Shown piece after piece: positions 1 through 11,000 of a DNA stretch of 64,000 bases. The stretch's first letter is position 1. Every line of letters begins with the position of its first letter. The notes below the pieces were generated by a model. It was not told where the DNA came from, did no database searches, and saw only the letters and a program-made list of their open reading frames with translations. The stretch lies in assembly GCA_958298945.1 (NCBI GenBank), contig OY282606.1, positions 58,975,920-59,039,919 of the forward strand, given 5' to 3'. The DNA is from Atherix ibis. Lineage: Eukaryota > Arthropoda > Insecta > Diptera > Athericidae. The translations under genes were made by a program, and so were the position numbers.

Positions 1-1097
1 AGAAAAACATGTATGGGCTTTTTCATTACTTCACATTTTCAGGAAATACTCGTATGTTGTGATATATTATGTTCGTTATAATTTTGTATTTATTGTATTT
101 AAGTTGATACAAATCTAATTCCTTTAAATATATATATATATATTTATTTAAAGTCGTTGTAAAAGTTCTGGCTCGTTTTTAATAATATTATTTATTTCTA
201 TAACTTTAGAAATATGTTTTAATGCTTTTGGAAAAACCTTATGCTGAGGTGGGATTTGATGACTCAAAGGATCGGCATGATATATTAAAAATATATAAAC
301 GAATTGATATTTTATCAGCAGCTTGTCATTTAGGTTATATGCCATGTGTATCAGAGTGCCAAATTCAATTCTTTAGATGGACGCAAAATCCTCGCCCCGA
401 TATTTCAAATCCGTAATTTTAAAAATTTATTATTAATATCAATATCATTACATACATAGATATTTATTATTATAGAATTTCACCAAATTTGAGAAGTCTT
501 GTTTATTGTACAACAATAAAGTATGGATCGGAAATCGAATGGGACTTTTTATACGATCGTTTTTTGAATACAAATGTACCAAGTGAAAAGGAGATTCTAC
601 TTTCTGCAATGGGTTGTAGTCGAGAAATATGGATATTATCGCGTTATCTAAAACGATCGTTATCAGATCAATATGGTATTAGAAAACAAGACGTTTTTCG
701 TGTATTTATTGCTGTATCAAATAATGCAGTTGGTCAAACAATCGCCTTTAATTTCATTAGGGCTAATTTTCGGGAAATGAAAGAATAGTAAATTTTTAAT
801 TTTTTATTGTATATAATTGATTAAATTATATTATTAATTTATTTTATTTTATTTTTCTGTAGCCTGGGATCAGTCATGGCAAATTTAAATTCATTGGTTA
901 AATATTCAACACGGCGAATGAATACTTTATTTGAATTAGAGGAACTGCAAAAATTTGTGTCTACACATTACAAAGATTCAGGTCGATCTATACAACAAGC
1001 CATAGAAAGAGTGGAAGTTAATATAGCATGGATGGATAAAAATTATAAATCCATTATTGAATGGCTGAGTAAAACAAATCATACTCTATACTTGTAA
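1..1097 (+). CDS. M1 aminopeptidase, 3' end only (APN-C)
   Basis: This is the C-terminal ERAP1_C-like helical domain of an M1 zinc aminopeptidase; the catalytic part lies left of the window. I read four exons: about 2-85 (weak GTATTT donor, least certain), 210-412, 476-787 and 863-1097. The last three join in phase through GTAATT and GTAAAT donors and TAG acceptors. Family landmarks in order are YAEVGFDDS, SPNLRSLVYCT, SEKEILLSAMGCSRE, GIRKQDVF, AVSNNAVGQ, FELEELQKF and a final helix ending IIEWLSKTNHTLYL before the stop at 1095-1097. No hydrophobic tail follows, so this member looks secreted rather than GPI-anchored. An AATAAA lies at 1184-1189. The gene points toward the 3' end of APN-A, so the two are convergent. 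It is clearly a different paralog from APN-A and APN-B. Confidence 0.85.
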
Positions 1098-2390
1098 AAT
1101 TGTTATTATTAATATTATCATAATTATGCTTTGTGGTAAATATCTTATTGTGGTAATTAGATTATTATGTGAAAAGTATTTTAAATAAACTATATGTATT
1201 TTGAAATTTTTTATCTTAATAAAATATGTATAAATTAATTTATGGTTACATTCATTAAATAAATCTACTTTAAAATATTTTGATATGAAACCAACAATGG
1301 AAATATGTCATTGTGAAAATTATAATTTGTTAAGTAATTTTTTTGAAAATCTAATAGTAAATTTATTATGAGATTTAATAAAAGTATGATATTGTTTGTA
1401 TGAACATGTACTTAATATAAGCATATTATTATTAAAATAAAAATTAAAATGAACTATACTGGTATTTTAAGTAAATATACGTTCGTAAACATTGTCTTCA
1501 TATGTACCTATAATAATAGAGTATTTTCTTCTTATAAATGGAAACAAGTCTTTGTGCATTCATTAAATTTATGTCCAATGTATTATGATTCATTAGCAAC
1601 TCGTCTGATAATGATAAATAAATTAGTAGCTTTTTGGTTAGGATATAGAGCAGTTGGAATGCTCACGCGTGCTTGATGATGGTTGATCTAAACCTATACC
1701 AATTTGACAATCTGTCCACGAAACGCGAAAGTTGCTTTTTGTAGGCATACTTGAGAATGGCTCTAAATATTATGGGAAGAGTGGCTTGAATCAGTGGAGT
1801 TGAGCCATTTCTCGACAATTTTGCTACGCTAACAGCTTTGGCACTGCAAAAGGTAGCGTAAAAACTGACTATTTGAAGGAAACCCATTTCGAATTAATGG
1901 TCACAATAAACGATTAATTTTTTTAATTTTTGCAACTTAAAGCTTTGGATATGCTATTAGCTTAATTTTTTGGCTATATTAGAAAGATTTTTAGAGGGTA
2001 TTTTTAGAAAAATCTTTTGGTGGAAAGTGTTAGAGTATTATTAAAGTAGCAGAATCATTAGGTTTTTATTAGCAGCGAATATTACTGCTAAAAAAGCGTG
2101 AGCAGTCGAAATAGGCTAGAGTTCTTTAGGTTTTCTCTTGCTAGATTGACTGGCAGTAATAATAATGAAATGAGGACTTTCATGCACTTTTGTGGGTTAT
2201 GATGGAAATCTAAGATATTAGCAAAGCCAATTCGTAATTTATTGACGAGATAATTATTTATGAATGTAGGATATGATAGATTTTTTTTCTTTAAATTTAT
2301 CTGGCAGAATTGATCGGACAATTGCGGGAAAAAAACTAAAACGAAAAAAAGAAAAAAAAATAGGAAATATACAGAAAAAACTAATGAGAG
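1098..2390. other. 3' flank and AT-rich spacer
   Basis: No host gene is recognised here. A 74-codon reading frame on the - strand (1663-1887) is more GC-rich than its surroundings and contains NGSTPLIQATLPIIFRAIL. I do not recognise the family; it may be a transposon relic or chance. Confidence 0.3.
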
Positions 2391-2399
2391 AATGGTAAA

Positions 2400-3360
2400 A
2401 AAAATAATATTTCATAAATTCAAAATATGTGAATAAAAAGAAAAAAGACCTTAGATTTACCTATCTGTATAATAATTTCGTGTTTTTGGTCCTCAAGATC
2501 AATAAACACTTACAACGATGTTATGTGTGTTCTGCCGACAGAATCCAAAATATTTTCAATAACCACTTACACCCGAAGAGCTGAAGGTTATTTGACTTGA
2601 AGCCTTCCAGCAATGCTATAAAGAGTGAGAATAACGACTGTACCTTATCAGATAATTTCTCAAATATTTTCTTTACCATTTTTTAACATCCCTTCAATCT
2701 AAAATTGTTACTAATAATATCTTCATATTAAACCTGAAGGTAGCATTTTTATACTGTCCTCCAAATAAAATCATAACTGCCACCAATTTTTCACCCTTCT
2801 TTCAATCACTTGGAGCATTATTCCTCGCGGTTAGATATTACAATGGTAAGTATCCTCAGTGAGATCGTCACATTAGAAATTTTCTGGGTAAGATACTTCA
2901 GGATACAGTATCCCATAAAAAATTTCAAATAATTTCTCCCCCAAATCCAACATACTAGTCAACGTCTCCTTCTAAGAAACCTGACATTTTTAACTAAACG
3001 ATTCTGTTCTAAAATACTAGTATAATTCATGTATGTATATAAAATGTCTTATAGCTTACTATTGTACTATTTACTATTAACAGATAATATATTTTATTTT
3101 AAAAAATCCACCTATAAATGAAATAGTTGGTAGTCTAAAGATACATATTTACGAACGATCTAGACCAACTTATAAATTTAAAAAAAAACTAAAATATAAC
3201 ACGAAATTAAACAAGATGTCATTTCAATTATGCATGCCATAGAAACGAGAGCTCACATCAAGCACTAGAGAAAACGAACGCAATAACAAAAATTTAATTC
3301 AAATATACGAACGTTAATACATGATAAATGCAAAACTAGACCGCATTGGCAATACTCCAG
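2400..3360 (+). mobile_element. Jockey-clade LINE remnant, endonuclease part
   Basis: Broken + strand frames resemble the AP-like endonuclease of jockey-clade LINEs. Seen around 2750-2990 are YCPPNKIITATNFSPFFQSL, then a degenerate glycine-rich 'YN-K-PQ' segment, then NTVSHK-like and QIISPPNPTY. Several stops and indels interrupt it. The same stretch recurs, more decayed, at about 21000-21250. The family assignment rests on the order of these short motifs. Confidence 0.6.
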
Positions 3361-4145
3361 CAACGCTGTAAGTGGGAGAAAGGAAAATGAAAAAAAACTT
3401 GTTAATAATTGTTATAAGAAAGATAATGAATATAAAGTCCATAAAGTGCACTGCGAATTAAGACTGTACTTAGAGAAAACTTTTCACTGCTAAATTGACA
3501 TACTTGCGGACTAGCTTACGATGTCATGGGATAGGAATCGAAGTTTACAGCAAAGATGTTCTTAGCATACATCCGCATAACAAAAAAAGAATCATGTCTA
3601 CGAAACATAAAGTTTTACTTGGAGACACCAAATATGTTAAGTTCTCCAATAGAGGAGATAACAAAATCATAAGAGAGAATAAAAGAAAAAAAAACGAGGA
3701 ATAATAAAAAAGATATGAAGGAAACGGTGGAGCGTACTGATGATTGATGTGGGAGAGCTGATACGTTATGTTGCTCTTTCCATAGCCATTTCCCTTAACC
3801 ATGTAGACCAATTCACTGGAGTTCCATTAATTGATTACGCAAATGTTTTTTCACTCACCTATAGGTGAGAGTAAAACTATTTATTCAGTCTTATAAACTT
3901 TTTTCTTTTTTCTATTCATTTCTTTATTTATTTTAACAAAACAAAATTTGATTTGAATCTTACAAATATTCACTATCGTAATAACATTTTTTTAATCTTA
4001 ATTTCTCTGATTGAATTTAATGAATAATTAATAATTAATAATAATAACAATTGATAAATTTATTTTATTTAATTTTTCTCTGCTAATTTCATTTTACCTT
4101 TTCTGTAACTAATTTTATGTTCAAGTAAACTTTCTCTCTTTTTTT
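3361..4145. other. AT-rich spacer
   Basis: No gene is recognised. Purine-rich tracts with GGAGAGCTGAT-like words near 3750 faintly resemble 16490-16540, but the match is too short to name a repeat family. Confidence 0.3.
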
Positions 4146-4149
4146 ACGG

Positions 4150-4560
4150 CGTAATATGGATCTTGCATGTTCTTGAGCATTCCAGAAGAGCGTTTCGGTT
4201 CTGGTATATTTTTGAAGCACGCCGGAGCAGTATAAATATGTTATGAGTGCTGTTCAACAACGAGTGTTTTAGTTTGGAAAGCGATTTATGAACAACTGGT
4301 CGGAAATGACGGAATATAGTAGGGAAGTGTAAACGCGAAACACTGTTTAAGTAATTTTTCAATAAAGTTTAATTGTGTAGTGGAAATAGAGCAAAAATAT
4401 TGAATTAGAAGTCAAGCGACCTAAACATACAAACACTTAATCTATTTGTAAAATACAACTTAGTTAATTAAATAATAATACGAAATAAATAAAAACAGTC
4501 TTTGACTCTATCCATTCAATCTACGTACGATTGTAACATTTAGGTGTCAAAAGTGTGATA
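4150..4560 (+). repeat. 5' LTR of a Ty3/gypsy element (copy 1)
   Basis: This region resembles the reverse complements of 26690-27000 and 59430-59765. All share an early heat-shock-element array, a segment reading GCACGCCGGAGCAGTATAAA or close to it, then a purine-rich R region. The TATA box is at 4231-4238. The gag start follows at 4607. The exact ends are unclear because the copy is old. Confidence 0.65.
4170..4187 (+). promoter_or_regulatory. Heat-shock-element-like array in LTR copy 1
   Basis: The bases read TTCttGAGcaTTCcaGAA: four alternating 5-bp units of the HSF site with one mismatch (GAG for GAA). It ends 43 bp before the TATA box at 4231. Confidence 0.5.
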
Positions 4561-4606
4561 GGGTAAATTGTTTTATTGAAAGTATTTGTTTTAATTTGAA
4601 TGGAAA

Positions 4607-6840
4607 ATGTCGAAAACACCAAGGCAGCCTAGTTCTCTACAAGGAAAGAAGCAGCCAACTGGTGAAGAAACGGCTGGAAAAGATTAATGTGCAGTGGTAG
4701 AAATGGTTCAAACAGGAGCAGCTTCGACTTAATCAAGAAGAACAGAGCCATCGACAAGGAGAACAGAGCAACTGACAAGAAGTACAGAGCCACCGCCAAG
4801 AAGAATAGAGCCAACTTTCAGCGTACCAGGAGCAGCAGCAGAAATTTGTGGTGTCTTCTGAAAAATCCAAAGATAGGCTGAAGGTAGAAGTGGAATAAAC
4901 AGTAAACCAAGTAGAAGAGAAGGTTATGACTGAAGTCGACATAGTGGAAGAGAAAGTGATGGGAAAGGAATTGAGAGTTCCACCGCTTGACGAAATTAAT
5001 TCATAGGTGGTCATATAAGCTCTACTTAAAGCAAATCGGTGGACAGATGAACCGGCACAAATTGCACTAATACCGGATTTACACTATTAAACTCTTACAG
5101 TGTTTGAGGCTCTTGTTGGTGACGTCATATACGATTATTTATTAAAGGAGCTAGAATTGCACTACGGAGAAATACTTCTAGAGTATATCTTCCAAACATA
5201 GTTGAAGGATCGGACTCAGCTTCATAATGAAGGTCTCCAACAGTGAGCACAGGAAATTGAGATATTGGTGCGGAAGCCGTAACTGTCTACATCAACTTTT
5301 TCCATTGACAACATGCTGTCCAAAAATTTAACGATGAGATAAGAAATTTGGAAGTTAGAGCGGCTGTACGATTGGGACATTATACCAACTTGAAAAATGC
5401 CTTGGCTCATACGTTGGAGGTAGAGGTAGTTCGTCGTGATCCAATATCGCACAAAGTTAGAGCAATGTTGGTTGAAGATACTCGTGCAAGTATAATTACC
5501 CGCCTGTCGGATTTAAGATGCTATCAATGTGGAAAAATGTGTGACATTAGACAAAATTGTCAGAATCCGAATGTGCCAAACACTAAGAGGGTGCCGTTAG
5601 GCGTTGAGTTAGCGAACCCGATCAGGTGAATCAGGGAAACGAATAAACACAAGGCAGAGGGGCGTGCGCTGGCTGTTATGAACAGACCCCCATTATAAGA
5701 ATTTTACAGGATTATGATTGAAATAGTCTGTGTAATAAACGGATAAATTGATAAATAATTAATCAATTAAATATTCATCAATTTATCCGTACAGGAGCAT
5801 CTCGAACAGTTATTGGTTTTCACATTGTAAGACGGCTTGCCAAAAGAAATATTCGGGAAAAATAATAGGAATGTAAACCACTATTGGTCAGTATATACTC
5901 GTCCGAGGATACTTTACTCGTGTACGTTAAATATGTAGTGGAGATATCGTCGATGGCTGCATAATTTAATTGGACTATATGAGAATATATCGGCTGACAA
6001 TCGACTTCAAATATGGTGTCTTAGAGAGTCGCTGCGAGGAAAATTGAAAATATATTTTCTCTCTACTGATGAAATACAAAATCAACACGATAAATGTAAA
6101 AGCTATTCACCAAAGTCCAAGAAGAATACCACTAGCTCGAAAAAAAGAGCTCGATAGAGTAATCTGTGAAATGGTCTTCACTGGTGGTTTTGGTAAGGAA
6201 AAAGGATGGAATCGTGCGATTCTGTGTAGACTTCTGCCGTTTAAACAACGTCAGCTATCCACTGCCAAGGATTAATGATACGTTAGACACGCTAAGCGAA
6301 ATGAAGTGTTACTCCACTTTAGACTCGAAAAGTGGCTATTGGAAGATGTAAATTTACGGGAAAGTAAGGTGAAGACGATGTTATCTACAGAAAAAGGACT
6401 GTAGCAATTTAAAGTTTTGGATTATTCAATGTGCCCGCCAGATTCGAGAGGCTTATGGAATTGGTACTTTCGGAACTAATAGAAGATGCCTATCTGTTTT
6501 ATTTAGACGATACCATTGTAATTAGGCGTGAATTTAAGGACTATTTGTAAAAAGTCCTAATAAATTTTGCGAAACTACAAAATTTGAAGCTACGCTCCAT
6601 GAAGTGTTCCTTTTCCAAAAGAGAAGTTAGGTTTCTCGGGCATATTGTTTCGCATAAAGGTATACAAATGGAACTGGAGAAGATCAACTCTGTTCGAGAT
6701 TAGCTGATACCAAGAAATAAGATTAAGGTGCGGGAATTACTTGGTAATAAATAATATGTATACGCAATTTTGCGGACATTGCAAGGTCATTACATCAGCT
6801 AACAGAAGAAAGCCGCCAGTTTAACTTAATTAATCCGAAC
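4607..6840 (+). pseudogene. Ty3/gypsy gag-pol, degraded (copy 1)
   Basis: Gag starts at ATG 4607 (MSKTPRQPSS) and soon meets stops and frameshifts. A Gln/Glu/Arg-rich repeat lies at about 4735-4815. A capsid-like part carries RWTDEPAQIAL, ALAHTLEVEVV and a zinc knuckle CYQCGKMCDIRQNC at about 5520-5560. A protease-like GASRTVI-type motif is at about 5797. Reverse transcriptase follows: [27 protein letters not shown] and [10 protein letters not shown] (6190-6350), then FYLDD (about 6497-6512), and a palm/thumb region to about 6740. No integrase and no 3' LTR follow, so the copy is 3'-truncated. A foldback insertion at 5739-5790 interrupts the protease. It is the same family as 27010-28400. It cannot be functional. 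Confidence 0.8.
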
Positions 6841-7930
6841 TGAACATAATGGTGATCACCTAATAGGCATGCAAATAATATCACGTTCAAATAACTTCGA
6901 CCAACAATATATACAATATATGTTATATGTATATTTCACAAATTTTTTTTCGTACAGGATTAATTTTTAAATGTCCGTTCAGTTTAATTTAGTTTTCTTA
7001 TAATATTTTTATATGAAAAATATATAAAAATTGTGTATAATAGCTAAATAAATCGTGAATTAAAAAATTGATTTTAAATTATTTTGTCATTTACAGTTCT
7101 TTTACTCATTACATTTATGATTCAGTTTATTTGCTTGAAATTTTTTTGTCTTTTTAATTATACAAATATTTATACCTTGTTTTGTACAAATGTCATATCC
7201 AAAAGTAGTTAACTATTTAACACTCTGCTTTTACCAACGTCATATCCAGAAATATGCTTCTTAATACTGAATATTCGGAATTATTACCTTAAAAAGGTGG
7301 TGCTCCTCATGTTGGTATGCTTAGAACTTTTTTATGTAATATTAGTAATTATGGAAGGCGAACTTATTCGAAAACTGTAAAAACCATTTTAGAATGATAC
7401 CTCCTCTCTTACATCTCATTCAAATATTTAAATAGCATGCAGAAATTTACAACCCTTAATGCAAAATATTTAAGACTGATATACGAGGTGAAGACTGAAG
7501 ATAAATTAGCAGAAAAGTATTTGATTAAAATTTACATGAAAGCAAAAACTTTTGATTGGCAACGCAATTTCCGCAGTTCTACTAATTTTTTCAATTCCTC
7601 TAGGAAAAGATCCTCCAAAAAATCGGAAATTGCATTGACAAATGCTCATAATTTATACGTTTAAAAAAAAAACAAATTTTTCATCGTGGCAAATGTTCAT
7701 GACTTATAAGTTTCTCAATCTAAAAAGTTTTATTTCCGATTATCCTAACATTACAACATCCTTATTACAAACATTTCTTCTGTTACCTTTGCAATAAACA
7801 TATATCAACGCTCAAAAAGATATTCGAGACGATGAACGTTAAAATGTTTTGGTACTAACACCAACTTCAATATTTTCTTTTGTTATTAGAGTGTTTTTGT
7901 AATAATATCTGTTTCTTTGGATGTTTTTAT
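6841..7930. other. AT-rich spacer left of the APN-A duplication block
   Basis: No gene is recognised. A 75-codon + frame at 7437-7664 has no family signature. Homology to the APN-B flank begins at about 7940. Confidence 0.3.
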
Positions 7931-7972
7931 AGTTGTAGAATAAGTAATATTTCAAATTAATTTGACAAATTA

Positions 7973-7982
7973 TTTATTTATT
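7973..7982 (-). terminator. Polyadenylation signals of APN-A
   Basis: Overlapping AATAAA hexamers lie on the - strand about 50 bases after the APN-A stop. The equivalent signals of APN-B lie at 30147-30159. Confidence 0.6.
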
Positions 7983-8031
7983 TCATTATAATTTGGTTTT
8001 AATATTTGTGTTGAGTAACCAAAGTCAACTT

Positions 8032-11000
8032 TTAAAATCGCAGTAAATAATACAGAGTCACATAAATAGTGGTTAAGGCCGATAGTAAGAAATTTATTGA
8101 TAGTTTGGACGATGAGTTTGTTTTTGTTACGAATTTCATGTATTCAATCAGGTTGCTTTTATATTCATCCCTCCATTTAAAATTATTTTCGATTGTCTTT
8201 TGTGCTTTGTCAAAAACGTCTTTGTGCTCTTTAAGGTCATCTTCGTTATCGGCATATAATTTTGCAAGACTTTCCTTCTGTTCTTTTGTTGTGAACCTAG
8301 CAGCAATTCCAGAAAATAATGCAGCAACGTCTTCAGTTTTTAAGAATCTGTGAGATTATATTTAGTAATCAAGTTATATAGTTTAGATATTTAAATGAAA
8401 GTGTATAACTTACGAATTTTTTAATTCTGTAAATTTCGAAATCATCAAATTCAAAACTCTGTCTACATTTTTTGCATCAGAACTGTACAATGCTGTGAGA
8501 GCTGCGGATTTATCTTGAAGTCGAATTTCATCATCAAGGATCTTGTTAAAATATTGTTTAACACCCTCGTCTGATTTAATACATCCAAGGGCATTGAGAA
8601 TTAGGACTTTTTCAGTGACCACTGTTGTGGTTTTATATTTTGTCCACAATATTTCGAATGCGCTCATATCATTCATACGTACATCCGTACAATAAACCAC
8701 AGGACGAATATTTGGTGAAATATCTGTTTCTTTAGCTTTCTCAGTTGCTAGCCTAATACAATCTTCATGCTCATATTTGCATGCCCAGGCCAACACACTC
8801 GCACGATTATATATTGTTAACGGCTCATCCTTTGAGTCTTCTTCAAATTTCAATTTGTTGTATATATTATCTAGCAAGGGTAATAAGAAGCTTTTGAAGA
8901 GTGCAATGTCGTCTTTTTCCAGATGAGCAGCAATAAATGAAAGTCCTCTAAATGCAGCATTCCAAGTTAAATAACTATTTTCACTCTTCAAAAACTGTAA
9001 AATATCAAAGATTTGGTTATATTTCATGTGGCCATATTGACCAAAGCTAAAAAGATCGTCAACTATTTGAGCGCGATTTAGTTCGTGAATATCACTTTTG
9101 GTTGTATCGTCCATTAAAACAGATTTTATTTCCATCCAAGTATTTTCATCATAGTTAACACGATAATATCCGGTTTGTTGATTATTAAGTATTAACCATT
9201 TAATACCTTCATCAATTGTAAAAATTTTACTATCGGTAGATAAAAATGAATTAGGACTAGTATTACTGAAATGTTCTTTTTTTGTCGAATATGTTATTGG
9301 GATAGCCCATTTATCGATACTATCATTATCATTATATTTATGTTGCTTTATAGTAAACGATTTCCGATCTACAGATACTTCAACGGACACAATTGGGTAT
9401 CCTGATAAAGTGGTAAATTTCTCAAAAACATTTTCCAAATTTTCCTTTTGGTCGTCGTTTGTTTTAGAACTTAGTGCCTCGAGCAAATTCTCTGGCTTTA
9501 CAGGTTTTCCATTACTAAAATTCATAATATAGAAAATGTTATTGATTTATCAATGTTTCTGAAACATAAAAATTACTTTTTCTCAATATAGTACTGAATT
9601 GCTTGTTTGAAGTTATCGGCACCAAGAATATGTTCAAACATGCGAATAACACTTGCGCCCTTATTATATGAAATTTTACCAAACATTTTGGAAATATCTG
9701 CTGGTGTAAAAACATCCGGATTATTTAATGGATGTGTAATACTTGTGACATCTTTTTCAAGGGCAATATGAATCTGGTCAACTACAAATTGTTGGTCCAT
9801 TTTAAATTCTGGCTTTACCTTCATTAAATAAATAACAGTTTATATTTTAAATATGTTGATTATAAAACAAAATAGATTGTGTGTAAATATTTATGTTTGC
9901 GTACTTCGTTTAGTATGAAATATTGGAAATATCTTGCAAATCCTTCATTAAGCCATGTATAGGACCACCACTGACAAGTCATTAAATTTCCGAACCACAT
10001 ATGAGCCTGTTCGTGAGCGATTACTGATGCAATTTTTTGTTCAGCTAATTTTGATGTATCCCTGTCATTGTGTAATAATCCAGTTTCTCTAGAGTATAGA
10101 TAAAAATCCTATAAAATTCATTTATAAGAAAATGAATCAATCATCAAACTGTACTTGCTTATACAATTAATTATTGAAACAATATATATTTTTTAAAAAT
10201 TTAGTTTTGTTCAATAAAAAATACTTTTTTATATAACTGTTCATTTGCTTGAAGAGAATAAGATCTTTGAAAACCTTAAAATAACAGAGTCTTATTCTGA
10301 CAAACACACACATACACATACAGCTGAATTTCATTGAGGGATGTTCCTTTAAACATTATATAAAGATAGTGTTATTAGATTGATTTGCATTTTCTACGAT
10401 ATTATGATGTAACGCATTTTCTTTTATATGCTAGCCGATTCAATAACATTAACAAAATTCCATAAATGAAAATTCCAATTGGGCGACTTTTGCTATTCAT
10501 ATTTGTTCAATTTTCTATTACGATATACACGTATCTCAAATTTGTAAATGCTGTGGCTTTCTGTTTAACGAAGTTAAATTGAAAACCATTTTGTATAGTG
10601 CGAGTGCTCTTATGATGAGCTTGTTATAAATTGTAAGTAATTTGTTTGAAATTTATAAAATAAAATGAAATACTTCACAAATTCTCATCATCTATTACTT
10701 ATAAATTTATTTAAACCAAGGCATTATTAATGGACAAATTTGTTATATTTAAAGATTCTAAAAACATCAAATTCCTACTTATATTTTTTGAAATCTCGAA
10801 ATAGAAAACAACGAAAACAAATTTTATAATTATTATATATTTTGGTTTATTAATTTGTTCAAGTTTGAGCGTTTATTTTAACTTAATTAATTTGGTTTTA
10901 AATTTATTCTTTTATTAATGTTGTAGTCAGGGCTTTTTGATGATCACTTCAAAAGATATCCCAAAATAGTTTGCAGAATCATCTGAGCTATTAACTTTAA

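Noticed and set aside
3740..3800. Shared repeat with 16490-16540
   Set aside because: Only short purine-rich words agree, and the flanks do not extend the match.
8069..8353. 94-codon + frame, repeated at 30246-30530
   Set aside because: It is antisense to the last aminopeptidase exon.
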